From the NCBI RefSeq assembly GCF_049808615.1, contig NZ_JBNCAN010000002.1, positions 62,001-126,000 of the forward strand: 64,000 nucleotides of DNA, in the 5' to 3' direction. A program made the translations under genes and the position numbers. How positions within the stretch are numbered: the first letter of the stretch is position 1; the number at the start of each line of letters is the position of its first letter. The notes beneath the pieces were generated by a model. It was not told where the DNA came from. It ran no database searches and saw nothing but the letters and a program-made list of their open reading frames with translations. The stretch is from Modicisalibacter sp049808615. Its GTDB lineage: Bacteria; Pseudomonadota; Gammaproteobacteria; Pseudomonadales; Halomonadaceae. Below are positions 43,594-52,746 of this stretch, one piece after another.

Positions 43594-44508
43594 ATGGCCA
43601 TGGAGCGTTCGCCTCTTCCTTTGAGTCAGGTCAGCGACTTCGATATCCGCCTGCTGCGGGTGTTCAAGACAGTGGTCGAGTGCGGCGGTTTTACCGCCGC
43701 CGAACCGACTCTGGGTATCAGCCGTTCGGCAATCAGCCTGCACATGAGCGATCTTGAGAAACGTCTAGGGCTGCGTCTGTGCCAGCGTGGGCGCGGCGGC
43801 TTCTCGCTCACCGAGGAGGGGCGCCAGGTGTTCGGCGCCGTGCTCACTTTGCTCGCATCGCTTGAGACCTTTCGCACCGAGGTCAATGGGCTGCACCAGA
43901 CCCTGCGCGGCGAACTCAATATCGGTATCACCGACAATCTGGTCAGCAAACCGGAAATGCGCATCACCCATGCCCTGGCGGATCTCAAGGAAAAGGGGCC
44001 GGAGGTGCGCATCAACATTCACATGGAGTCCTCGGACACGATCGCCCAGGGGGTGCTGGACGCTCGGCTGCATGTCGGGGTGGTGCCGGAGGTCAATCTG
44101 CTTGCCAGCCTCGAAACCCGCGCGCTATACGATGAGCGCTCGCTGCTCTATTGCTCTAACACCCATCCACTTTTCGCAGCGCTGGACAAGGAACTGACGA
44201 TTTCCTGCTTGAGTCAGCAGGATGCAGTGATCCCCGGTTATCCGCTACCTCAAGCTGCGCGTGAGGCTCACGCCATTCTCGACGGCACTGCCAGCGCCTC
44301 GGATCGCGAGGGCGCCGTCTTCCTGATACTGACCGGGCGTTACATCGGTTATCTGCCGGAGCATCTCGCCGCTCCCTGGATAGCAGCCGGACGCCTCAAG
44401 GCTTTGCTCGTTGAGAAGTGCCATTATCTGACGCCCTTCGTGGTCATCACCCGGCGCGATCGACGTTTTCATCGCGTGCTGGAGGCGTTTCTGGAGGGAT
44501 TGGCTTGA
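43594..44508 (+). CDS. LysR-family transcriptional regulator
   Basis: A 304-residue LysR regulator with a winged helix at residues 15-75 (RLLRVFKTVVECGGFTAAEPT ... SRSAISLHMSDLEKRLGLRL, in parts) and a substrate-binding domain with two lobes. It lies 138 bp upstream of the omega-amino-acid aminotransferase gene on the same strand. From memory, BauR, the LysR activator of beta-alanine genes in Pseudomonas aeruginosa, has a similar context, so control of the next genes is a reasonable inference. The start is ATG 43594 or 43600; no clear ribosome site. Confidence 0.88.
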   Translation: MAMERSPLPLSQVSDFDIRLLRVFKTVVECGGFTAAEPTLGISRSAISLHMSDLEKRLGLRLCQRGRGGFSLTEEGRQVFGAVLTLLASLETFRTEVNGLHQTLRGELNIGITDNLVSKPEMRITHALADLKEKGPEVRINIHMESSDTIAQGVLDARLHVGVVPEVNLLASLETRALYDERSLLYCSNTHPLFAALDKELTISCLSQQDAVIPGYPLPQAAREAHAILDGTASASDREGAVFLILTGRYIGYLPEHLAAPWIAAGRLKALLVEKCHYLTPFVVITRRDRRFHRVLEAFLEGLA

Positions 44509-44645
44509 GATTGGCTCGAGAGAGGAAAGGGCAGGCGCAATACGTCAGCCAGGGCTCACGTTAACGCAAGCAAGCGTGTATTTTTCAAACCTGATGACTG
44601 AGCCATGCTGTAATACATACTACTAGGCAGCTGGAGGATCACGTC

Positions 44646-46028
44646 ATGTTCGAGACAAACCATCAGGTTGAGACCAAAGGCGATAGCACAACTCAAACCG
44701 AGCGCATGCCCAGCGCAGGTTCAACCTCACTCAATCAGCACTATTGGATGCCGTTCAGTAGCAATCGGGATTTTCACGCCCACCCACGGGTGATTACCGG
44801 GGCTGAAGGGCGCTATTTCATCGATGATAAGGGACGACGGCTGTTCGACTCCCTGTCCGGGCTTTGGACCTGTGGCGCCGGCCACAATCGCGCCGAGATT
44901 CAGCAAGCGGTGGCCAAGCAGCTGGGCAGCCTGGACTTTGCACCAGGCTTTCAGGTCGCTCATCCGCTGGCGTTTCAGCTGGCGGAAAAGGTTGCCAGCC
45001 TGACCCCGAAAGGGCTCGATCATGTGTTCTTCACCGACTCCGGTTCCGAGGCCGCAGATACGTCCATCAAGATGGCCAAGGCCTACTGGCGGCTCAAGGG
45101 AAAACCGGAAAAGACCCGGTTGATCGGCCGTGCCAAGGGCTATCACGGTGTCAACATCGGCGGCACCAGCCTTGGCGGCATCGGTGGCAATCGCAAGCAT
45201 TATGGCCAACTGATGGACGTCACGCATCTGCCCCATACCCTGCAAGCCCATCTGGCTTTCACCCGAGGGCAAGCTGAGATCGGCGTGGAGCTGGCGGATG
45301 CCTTGCTCGATCAGATCGCGCTGCATGACGCCTCGAACATCGCAGCAGTCATCGTCGAGCCCATGGCCGGCTCCGCCGGGGTGATCGTGCCGCCCAAGGG
45401 GTATCTCGATCGCCTGCGTAAGATCTGCACTCAGCACGATATTCTGCTGATCTTCGACGAGGTGATCACCGCCTTCGGCCGCAGTGGCGCGCGTACCGGG
45501 GCCGAGGCCTTTGGCGTCGCGCCGGACATCATGAACATCGCCAAGCAGCTGACCAACGGTGCGGTACCCATGGGCGCGGTGATCGCCTCGAATGAAATTT
45601 TCGATACCTTCATGCAGGCCGGCGGACCCGAGCATGCCATCGAGTTTCCCCACGGCTACACCTACAGCGGTCATCCGGTGGCCTGCGCCGCGGGGCTGGC
45701 GGCACTGGAGCTGTTCGAGCGCGAAGACTTTCCCGCTCAGGTGCAAGCCATCGCGCCGGCATTCGAAGAGAAGTTGCATGCGCTGAGAGGGCGCCCCCAC
45801 GTGGTGGATATTCGCAACTACGGCCTGGCCGGCGCCATTCAACTGGCACCCCGGGACGGAGACCCGACGGTTCGACCACGGGACGCGCATTTGGCGCTCT
45901 GGGAAGCCGGTTTCTATGTGCGCTACGGCGGCGACACCTTGCAGTTCGGCCCGCCTTTCGCCTCCACAACGGAAGAGCTCGAGCGCCTGTTCGATGCGGT
46001 GGCCACGACCCTCGATAAGCTGGATTAA
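44646..46028 (+). CDS. bauA: Omega-amino acid (beta-alanine):pyruvate aminotransferase
   Basis: PLP class III aminotransferase of 460 residues. It matches Pseudomonas omega-amino acid:pyruvate transaminase along its length, for example HWMPF-like (YWMPFSSNRDF), FDALSGLWTCGAGH-like (FDSLSGLWTCGAGH), RAKGYHGVNIGGTSLGGI, and QFGPPF at the end. The PLP Lys is near 300 in NIAKQLTNGA, with the Asp in FDEVITAFGR binding the ring N. It transfers amino groups from beta-alanine or other omega-amines to pyruvate. GGAGG precedes the ATG. It forms a unit with the next dehydrogenase; GABA or diamines could also be substrates. Confidence 0.9.
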   Translation: MFETNHQVETKGDSTTQTERMPSAGSTSLNQHYWMPFSSNRDFHAHPRVITGAEGRYFIDDKGRRLFDSLSGLWTCGAGHNRAEIQQAVAKQLGSLDFAPGFQVAHPLAFQLAEKVASLTPKGLDHVFFTDSGSEAADTSIKMAKAYWRLKGKPEKTRLIGRAKGYHGVNIGGTSLGGIGGNRKHYGQLMDVTHLPHTLQAHLAFTRGQAEIGVELADALLDQIALHDASNIAAVIVEPMAGSAGVIVPPKGYLDRLRKICTQHDILLIFDEVITAFGRSGARTGAEAFGVAPDIMNIAKQLTNGAVPMGAVIASNEIFDTFMQAGGPEHAIEFPHGYTYSGHPVACAAGLAALELFEREDFPAQVQAIAPAFEEKLHALRGRPHVVDIRNYGLAGAIQLAPRDGDPTVRPRDAHLALWEAGFYVRYGGDTLQFGPPFASTTEELERLFDAVATTLDKLD

Positions 46029-46054
46029 ACCGAAATACAACATAGGAGACGACG

Positions 46055-47548
46055 ATGGAGCAGGTTTTGCATTTGATAGGCGGTGAACGCATCGCCGGTA
46101 ATCGCACCCTCGAGGTGGCCAATCCGTCGACCGGTCAGGTGATTCGCCAACTGGCCTGCGCCGATACCGTTACCGTGGAGCAGGCCGTGGCGGCGGCCAA
46201 GGCCGCATTCCCTGCCTGGCGCGATACGCCGCCGGCCAAACGCGCCCAGGTCATGTTTCGCTTCAAGCAGCTGCTCGAGGAGCACACTGAACGTTTGGTG
46301 CAACTGGTCAGCGAGGAACACGGCAAGACCGTGGAAGATGCCCTGGGTGAGCTCAAGCGTGGTATCGAGAATGTCGAATATGCCTGCGGCGTGCCGGAAC
46401 TGCTCAAAGGTGAGTACTCTCATAACGTGGGGCCCAACATCGACGCCTGGTCCAACTTCCAGCCATTGGGCGTGGTCGCCGGTATCACGCCGTTCAACTT
46501 CCCCGCCATGGTGCCGCTATGGATGTACCCCATGGCGATCGCCTGCGGTAATACCTTCATCCTGAAGCCGTCGGAGAAGGACCCAACCTCGTCCCTGGCC
46601 ATCGCCGAACTGCTGGAAGAAGCCGGGGCTCCCAAGGGCGTGATCAACGTGGTGCACGGCGATCGGGAAGCGGTGGAAGCGCTGCTCGATGCGCCGGACG
46701 TCAAGGCGATTTCCTTCGTAGGTTCCACGCCGATTGCCGAAAGCCTCTACGCCCGGGGTTGCGCCAACGGCAAGCGGGTCCAGGCCTTGGGCGGGGCCAA
46801 GAACCATGCCGTGGTGCTGCCGGACGCGGACATCGACAACGCCGCCACTACCTTGATGGGTGCGGCCTATGGCAGCTGCGGTGAGCGCTGCATGGCGATC
46901 TCCGTGGCCGTGTGCGTGGGCGATGACACCGCCGACCGGCTGATCGATGCCATGCAACCGAAGATTGCCGAGCTGAAGGTCGGGCCTGGGACCGACAAGG
47001 GGCTCGACATGGGGCCGCTGGTCACTGGAGAACACCGTGAAAAGGTGCTGGGCTATATCGAGGATGGCGTGCGTTCCGGCGCCAAGCTGCTGGCCGATGG
47101 TCGGGGCCTGAGTGTGCCCGGTCATGAGGACGGCTTCTTCCTCGGTGGCTGCTTGTTCGACCGGGTGACCCCGGAGATGCGCATCTATCGGGAAGAGATC
47201 TTCGGCCCGGTGCTGTGCGTGGTGCGGGTCGCTAGCCTGGACGCTGCTATTGAACTGATCAACGCCCACGAATACGGCAACGGCACCTGCTTGTTCACCC
47301 GGGACGGCGAGGCGTCGCGACGTTTCGCGGATCAGATCGAAGTCGGCATGGTGGGCATCAATGTGCCGCTACCGGTGCCGGTGGCCTATCACAGCTTCGG
47401 CGGCTGGAAGCGCTCGCTATTTGGCGATTTGCACGCCTACGGCCCGGATGCGGTGCGTTTCTATACCCGGCGCAAGGCAGTCTCTCAGCGCTGGGCAGCG
47501 CCCTTCGAGAAGGCGCATGCAGAGTTTCATTTTCCGTCCGGTAGTTAA
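46055..47548 (+). CDS. mmsA: CoA-acylating (methyl)malonate-semialdehyde dehydrogenase
   Basis: Oxidises malonate semialdehyde (or its methyl form) with NAD and CoA to acetyl- or propionyl-CoA. The 497-residue ALDH-fold protein has PFNFPAMVPLWMYP near 150, the glycine motif VGSTPIAESLY near 224 and catalytic Cys near 279 in SCGERCMAI, the CoA-acylating pattern. It follows bauA by 26 bp with AGGAGA, so together they convert beta-alanine to acetyl-CoA (BauA-BauC type). A role in valine catabolism is possible as in classic MmsA. Confidence 0.92.
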   Translation: MEQVLHLIGGERIAGNRTLEVANPSTGQVIRQLACADTVTVEQAVAAAKAAFPAWRDTPPAKRAQVMFRFKQLLEEHTERLVQLVSEEHGKTVEDALGELKRGIENVEYACGVPELLKGEYSHNVGPNIDAWSNFQPLGVVAGITPFNFPAMVPLWMYPMAIACGNTFILKPSEKDPTSSLAIAELLEEAGAPKGVINVVHGDREAVEALLDAPDVKAISFVGSTPIAESLYARGCANGKRVQALGGAKNHAVVLPDADIDNAATTLMGAAYGSCGERCMAISVAVCVGDDTADRLIDAMQPKIAELKVGPGTDKGLDMGPLVTGEHREKVLGYIEDGVRSGAKLLADGRGLSVPGHEDGFFLGGCLFDRVTPEMRIYREEIFGPVLCVVRVASLDAAIELINAHEYGNGTCLFTRDGEASRRFADQIEVGMVGINVPLPVPVAYHSFGGWKRSLFGDLHAYGPDAVRFYTRRKAVSQRWAAPFEKAHAEFHFPSGS

Positions 47549-47723
47549 CGCCAGGGAATTGACAATGGGCGGCGTGCGTCGTCCATTGCGTATTCATGCG
47601 CAGAGCGGCTACCAGCACTCGAGCATTTGTCGAGAGGCTATCATCTGCCTGAGAATGTCCCCTCGCTCCCGCTATTTACCATCATTCACGCGGGTGTCAC
47701 ATAAGACACTTCAAGGAGACATC

Positions 47724-49100
47724 ATGAGTCACTATCAGGTCACCAATCCTGCTACCGGCGAAAATATCGCCACTTATCCCACCGCCACGGACGATCAGAT
47801 TCAACAGGCAGTGACCAGTGCCGATAATGCTTATCGCCAATGGTCGCGCACTACCGATGTGGCCAAGCGGGCAGCGCTTCTCAAGCGCGTGGCGCAGTTG
47901 CACGCGGAACGTCGCGAAGAACTGGCCGCCATCATCGTCAAGGAGATGGGCAAGCCGATCGATCAGGCCCGGGGGGAAATCGACTTCTGCGTCGATATCT
48001 ACAATTACTACGCGGACAATGCCGAGACCTTCCTGGCAGACGAGCCCATTCCGTCCCCGGCCGGTGGCAAGGCCTTCATCCGCCGTCAGGCCCTCGGGGT
48101 GCTCATCGGTATCATGCCGTGGAATTTTCCCTTCTATCAAGTGGCGCGTTTCGCTGGGCCCAATCTGGTGCTGGGCAATACGATCGTGCTCAAACACGCC
48201 CCGCAGTGTCCTGAATCTGCGTTGGCACTGGAAAGAATCTTCAACGATGCAGGCTTTCCGGAAGGGGCCTACGTCAACGTTTTTGCCACCAATGAACAGG
48301 TGGCCGATGTCATTGCCGACCCTCGTATTCAAGGGGTTTCATTGACCGGCTCCGAGCGTGCCGGTGCGGCCGTGGCAGAGATCGCCGGACGACATCTCAA
48401 GAAGGTCGTGCTGGAGCTAGGCGGCTCCGATGTGTTCCTGGTGCTCGATACCGACGATATCGATGGCGTCGTCGAGATGGCCGTGGCGGGACGTCTGGAG
48501 AATAGCGGCCAAGCCTGCAATGGCTCCAAGCGCATCCTGGTGATGGAGGATATCCACGACGAGTTCGTCGAGAAGTTCGCCTCCGCCATGGACAGGGTCG
48601 AGCCTGCCGATCCCACGGTCGAAGGCGTCGCCCTGGGCCCGTTGTCCTCCGCCAATGCCACCGCCACCCTCGAGCGCCAGGTCAAGACAGCGCTCGAACA
48701 GGGAGCGGTCGCCAAGGTAGGCGGTAAAGATCCCGAGGGTAACTTCTTTGCACCCACCGTGCTTACCCAGGTTACGCCGGAAATGGATGCCTATCGCGAG
48801 GAGTTGTTCGGCCCGGTCGCCGTGGTCTACAAGATAGCGAGTGAAGACGAGGCCATCGAGCTTGCCAACGCATCGCCTTTTGGTCTTGGTTCCATCGTTA
48901 TCTCCCAGGATCGGGAGAAGGCGCTACGTGTCGCCGATCAACTCGAGGTGGGTATGGTCTTCATCAACGAAGTAGGTGGCGAAGCCGCGGAGTTGCCCTT
49001 TGGTGGCGTCAAACGCAGTGGATTCGGGCGGGAACTCGGTCGTTTCGGCATCGATGAGTTCGTCAACAAGAAGCTCATTCGGATGAAAGATGGGGTCTGA
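47724..49100 (+). CDS. sad: Succinate-semialdehyde dehydrogenase-type aldehyde dehydrogenase (Sad/YneI-like)
   Basis: An NAD(P)-dependent aldehyde dehydrogenase of 458 residues closest to E. coli Sad. Segments INPATGE-like (TNPATGENIATYP) at the start, MPWNFPFYQVARFAGPN near 131-147, VLELGGSDVFLVL near 229 with the catalytic Glu, and Cys265 in NSGQACNGSKR match that subfamily. The ATG follows AAGGAGA. Oxidation of succinate semialdehyde at the end of the GABA route is the best guess. Since no classical puuC is present here, it might also act on gamma-glutamyl-aminobutyraldehyde. Confidence 0.85.
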   Translation: MSHYQVTNPATGENIATYPTATDDQIQQAVTSADNAYRQWSRTTDVAKRAALLKRVAQLHAERREELAAIIVKEMGKPIDQARGEIDFCVDIYNYYADNAETFLADEPIPSPAGGKAFIRRQALGVLIGIMPWNFPFYQVARFAGPNLVLGNTIVLKHAPQCPESALALERIFNDAGFPEGAYVNVFATNEQVADVIADPRIQGVSLTGSERAGAAVAEIAGRHLKKVVLELGGSDVFLVLDTDDIDGVVEMAVAGRLENSGQACNGSKRILVMEDIHDEFVEKFASAMDRVEPADPTVEGVALGPLSSANATATLERQVKTALEQGAVAKVGGKDPEGNFFAPTVLTQVTPEMDAYREELFGPVAVVYKIASEDEAIELANASPFGLGSIVISQDREKALRVADQLEVGMVFINEVGGEAAELPFGGVKRSGFGRELGRFGIDEFVNKKLIRMKDGV

Positions 49101-49274
49101 ACTAGCCCTTGTTCGTATCGCTGCGTTGAACGTTTGGTATTTTATACTTGACACCCGTGTGGGGTTTGGTGCAAGACTGATAACCAGATGCTCGAAACAG
49201 CAATGCGAAAGCGGTCGAAGAATTCAACAATAATATCGAGCCGTCTTTGGCGGCTCACTGGACCAGGAAGGCGT

Positions 49275-50567
49275 ATGACTGCTGCACCCGGACCTCATCG
49301 TCCTGCCTCTTACTACAATGCCAGCATCGCGGTTAGCCTGGCGCCTACTCCCTCGCTGGAGGGCGATGGCAAGGCCGATGTCTGCGTCGTCGGGGGCGGT
49401 GTGACCGGCTGTTCGGCGGCCTTGCATCTGGCCGAGCGTGGCTATTCGGTGGTGCTGCTGGAGGCCGGTGAAATCGGCTATGGCGCCTCAGGGCGCAGTG
49501 GAGGACAGATCCTGCCGGGGCTGGGCACCGAACTCGAGGTGGTCGAAAAGGCGCTGGGGCTCGAGCGGGCGCGAGAAATATGGGAAATGAGCCGCGAATC
49601 GGTACGCCTCACCGAACAGTTGATTCAACGCCACGACATCCCTTGCGATCTCACCTGGGGCTATGTGAACGCGGCGATCAAGCCCCGCCATGTGCGCGAG
49701 CTGCATGCCTTTCAGGACAGCATGGCGCAGCGCTACGATTATCATTCGATGACGTTTCTCGAAGGCGATGCCCTGCGTGAGCGGGTCGTCAGCGATGCGT
49801 ATCTGGCGGGTCTTCACGATGCGGAAGGGGGTCATCTGCATCCGCTCAACTATACCCTCGGTTTGGCTCGTGCCGCCCAACGAGCAGGTGCCGTGATTCA
49901 CGAGCATAGCGCGGCAGTCCGTGTCGAGCGTGGTCAACCGGCCCGGGTGATCACTGCGCAGGGTCAGGTAACCGCCGATTTCGTGGTGGTGGCCGCCAAT
50001 GCTTATCTGGGTGGCCTGCTGCCCGAATTGAGCGGTCGCATCATGAGCGCCGCCAATTACATCGTGGCCACCGAACCCTTGAGCGAGCATCAGGTCGCCC
50101 AGGTGCTGCCCCATAACGACGCCCTCTCGGATACCAATTTCGTGCTCGATTACTATCGGTTATCCGGCGATCGGCGTCTGCTTTACGGAGGCGAGGTCAG
50201 CTACGACGGGCGTGAGCCACGCGGCCTCGAGGCCCGCATGGATGCCAAGATTGCCAATCTATTTCCTGTCCTCAAGGGAATCAGGATCGACTACCGCTGG
50301 GGGGGCGATGTGGCCATCACCGTCAATCGTGCCCCGGATTTCGGGCGTCTGGATCACACTATCTTCTACGCGCAAGGCTATTCGGGTCATGGCATGTCCC
50401 TGGCTGGCTTGGCCGGGCGTCTGATGAGCGATGCCATTGCGGGGCAAGCCGAGCGCTTCGATGTTTTTGCCGACATGCCGCATCGTCGGTTTCCTGGCGG
50501 GCGCTGGCTACGCCAACCACTATTGGTATTGGCAACCAATTTCTACAAGTTGCGGGACCGATTGTAG
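49275..50567 (+). CDS. FAD-dependent amine oxidoreductase, PuuB-like (set 1)
   Basis: A DAO-family flavoprotein of 430 residues. The FAD motif CVVGGGVTGCSAALHLAERG is near 38-57, ASGRSGGQILPG near 76, GGHLHPLNYTLGLARAA near 181, and the C-terminal YAQGYSGHGMSLAGLAGR near 364. ATG 49275 follows AGGAAGG and is chosen over 49188. It resembles gamma-glutamylputrescine oxidase but reads SGGQILPG where the typical PuuB (and the paralogue at 57609) reads NGGQIVNS. A consensus-like TTGACA is at 49148-49153. The pot genes follow after 54 bp. Confidence 0.87.
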   Translation: MTAAPGPHRPASYYNASIAVSLAPTPSLEGDGKADVCVVGGGVTGCSAALHLAERGYSVVLLEAGEIGYGASGRSGGQILPGLGTELEVVEKALGLERAREIWEMSRESVRLTEQLIQRHDIPCDLTWGYVNAAIKPRHVRELHAFQDSMAQRYDYHSMTFLEGDALRERVVSDAYLAGLHDAEGGHLHPLNYTLGLARAAQRAGAVIHEHSAAVRVERGQPARVITAQGQVTADFVVVAANAYLGGLLPELSGRIMSAANYIVATEPLSEHQVAQVLPHNDALSDTNFVLDYYRLSGDRRLLYGGEVSYDGREPRGLEARMDAKIANLFPVLKGIRIDYRWGGDVAITVNRAPDFGRLDHTIFYAQGYSGHGMSLAGLAGRLMSDAIAGQAERFDVFADMPHRRFPGGRWLRQPLLVLATNFYKLRDRL

Positions 50568-50621
50568 TTTCGGAGGCGTCTTATTCTCCGACACACGACG
50601 ACAATAACGGGAGAGTACTAC

Positions 50622-51773
50622 ATGGATCATCCCACCTCGACCGCCCAGGCCGATCGCCGAAGCGACGCGAACCAAAGCGCCGACGATGCACAGGAGAGCG
50701 CCGCCCGCGGACGCCGTGAGCCCTGTTCGATCGAACTCAAAGGGTTGCACAAACGCTTCGGCAAGGACACCGTGGCCCTGGACGATGTCGATCTGACCAT
50801 CGAAGCCGGGGAGTTCTTTACCTTGCTGGGACCTTCCGGCTGTGGAAAGACGACTCTGCTGCGTATTCTCGCCGGGCTTGAAGAACCCGATGCCGGGCGC
50901 TTGCTGATCGGTGGCGAGGATATCACCGACATTCCACCCCATAAGCGCAGCGTCAATACCGTCTTTCAGTCCTATGCGCTGTTTCCCCATCTGTCGGTAC
51001 GTGACAATTTGGCTTTCGGTCTACGCATGCGCGGCGAATCGAAAACGGAACAACGGCGTAAAGTCGATGAGGTCGCGGAGTTCATCCAATTGGGGTCTCT
51101 GGTCGAGCGGCCCGTCGATCAGCTCTCCGGTGGACAGCGCCAGCGCATCGCTCTGGCCCGGGCATTGATCTGCGAGCCCAACGTGCTACTCCTGGACGAG
51201 CCGCTATCGGCCCTCGATGCGGGGTTGCGGGGCCAACTTCAGGTCGAGTTGCAGCGTATCCAGAAGCGCCTGGGCATGACCTTCGTGTTCGTCACCCACG
51301 ATCAGGACGAAGCCATGGTGATGTCGGATCGTATCGCCGTACTCGATGCCGGCATCATTCAGCAGGTCGGGCCGCCCAACGAGGTCTACGAGCATCCTCG
51401 CAATGCCTTCGTGGCACGCTTCATGGGTCACGACAACCTGTTCGCCATTCATGCAAGCCAGGAGGACTGGGTGGATACCGAGCTGGGCCGTCTGCGTATC
51501 GACCCTGAGGAGCAACGTCAGGAACAGGATGGCTGGCTGTTGATTCGCCCCGAGACTCTGGAGCTCAATGCGGAGGTTCCCGAGAACTACAACCAGCTCC
51601 AAGGCAGGGTCATGGAGCGGCTCTACCGGGGTAGCCGCGTCGAGTATCGCCTGGAAGTAGAAGGCGTGACCGTGATGGCTACGGCGAGCAATCTCGGGCA
51701 GCGGCTGCACGATGTCGATGACAGGGTGACGGTCAGTGTATGCCCTGACGATCTTGTACGGGTCGCCTCCTGA
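50622..51773 (+). CDS. potA: Polyamine ABC transporter ATP-binding protein
   Basis: ATPase of a spermidine/putrescine importer, 383 residues. After a 35-residue polar leader the ABC domain shows Walker A GPSGCGKTT near 70, the signature LSGGQRQRIALARAL near 168, and Walker B VLLLDEPLSALDAG near 188. A C-terminal TOBE domain (about 285-380) is typical of PotA/PotG/SpuF. GGGAG precedes the ATG. It opens the importer run potA-potB-potC-binding protein-ligase. Confidence 0.93.
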   Translation: MDHPTSTAQADRRSDANQSADDAQESAARGRREPCSIELKGLHKRFGKDTVALDDVDLTIEAGEFFTLLGPSGCGKTTLLRILAGLEEPDAGRLLIGGEDITDIPPHKRSVNTVFQSYALFPHLSVRDNLAFGLRMRGESKTEQRRKVDEVAEFIQLGSLVERPVDQLSGGQRQRIALARALICEPNVLLLDEPLSALDAGLRGQLQVELQRIQKRLGMTFVFVTHDQDEAMVMSDRIAVLDAGIIQQVGPPNEVYEHPRNAFVARFMGHDNLFAIHASQEDWVDTELGRLRIDPEEQRQEQDGWLLIRPETLELNAEVPENYNQLQGRVMERLYRGSRVEYRLEVEGVTVMATASNLGQRLHDVDDRVTVSVCPDDLVRVAS

Positions 51774-51825
51774 GGGGCACGGGTCGTTTTCCGAAGGTGT
51801 GGGTCGCTTTCTAAGGATGAATGCA

Positions 51826-52746
51826 ATGGTGGAATCTTCACGTGTGGCGTTTCGTGGTCGAGCCGTTGTCGGTGAGTCGCGGCATCTGTTGTTCAGCGTG
51901 GCACCGGGCGCGATCTGGATCGTGGTATTCCTGGTGCTGCCGGGCCTTTATCTGATGGCCGTGGCGTTCATGACCAATGGCCCCTATGGCCTGCCCCAGA
52001 TGCCGCTGACTCTGGACTCTTTCAAGCAGCTGGCCGGCTTCGGGTTTCTGGGCTGGAGCCCCGGAAATCTCTACACCTTGCTGCGTTCGTTGTGGCAGAC
52101 CCTGATCGCGACGGTGTTGGTGGTGATCGTGGCCTATCCCATCGCCTATTACATCACCACCTGTCGTGTGAAATGGCGCGCCATCATGCTGTTGCTGGTG
52201 GTGGTGCCCTCCTGGACAAATCAGGTCATCCGTACCTTCGGCTGGATGAATCTGCTGGCGCCGGGCACACCGCTGTCCGACATCGCTCAGTCACTGGGCT
52301 TCATCCCCCCCAACATGGGGCTTTATCCCTCCAACTTTGCCGTCACACTGGGGCTGGTCTACAACTTCCTGCCGTTCATGGTGTTGCCGCTCTACGCCGC
52401 CTTCGAGAAGCTCGATACGGCCCAGGTGCAGGCCGCCCAGGATCTCTATGCTTCGCCGGTGCGCGCCTTCTGGCATGCGGTCTTTCCGCAGACGCTGCCG
52501 GGGCTGCTGGCGGGTACGGTGCTGGTGGCGATTCCAGCGTTCGGTATGTACGTGATCCCCGAGCTGCTCGGGGGCGGCAAGGGCATGATGCTGGGTAATC
52601 TGGTTGCCAATCAGTTCGCGGGTGGCTCCAACTGGCCGTTAGGCGCCGCCGGCGCCATCCTGATGCTGATCGCCACCTTCATCGGTTTGTTTGCCATGCG
52701 TCGTGTCGGCAAGCGTCTGGGCGGCGGCGAGGAGGTGGTGATATGA
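51826..52746 (+). CDS. potB: Polyamine ABC transporter permease (PotB/PotH type)
   Basis: Inner-membrane permease, 306 residues with about six helices and the EAA-type loop AAQDLYASPVRAFWHAVFPQTLPGLLAG near 205-232 (in parts). AAGGA at 51813-51817 stands eight bases before ATG 51826; the ATG at 51817 overlaps it and is therefore unlikely. It follows potA by 52 bp and overlaps potC by four bases. Confidence 0.92.
   Translation: MVESSRVAFRGRAVVGESRHLLFSVAPGAIWIVVFLVLPGLYLMAVAFMTNGPYGLPQMPLTLDSFKQLAGFGFLGWSPGNLYTLLRSLWQTLIATVLVVIVAYPIAYYITTCRVKWRAIMLLLVVVPSWTNQVIRTFGWMNLLAPGTPLSDIAQSLGFIPPNMGLYPSNFAVTLGLVYNFLPFMVLPLYAAFEKLDTAQVQAAQDLYASPVRAFWHAVFPQTLPGLLAGTVLVAIPAFGMYVIPELLGGGKGMMLGNLVANQFAGGSNWPLGAAGAILMLIATFIGLFAMRRVGKRLGGGEEVVI

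Noticed and set aside
44727..46043. A 438-residue open frame on the minus strand opposite the aminotransferase
   Set aside because: The sense frame is a clear aminotransferase; the antisense frame has no recognisable domain and is a typical shadow in GC-rich DNA.
47549..47723. Extended start for the Sad-like dehydrogenase (from 47361)
   Set aside because: The upstream frame overlaps mmsA out of phase and lacks aldehyde dehydrogenase features; ATG 47724 has a strong AAGGAGA site.
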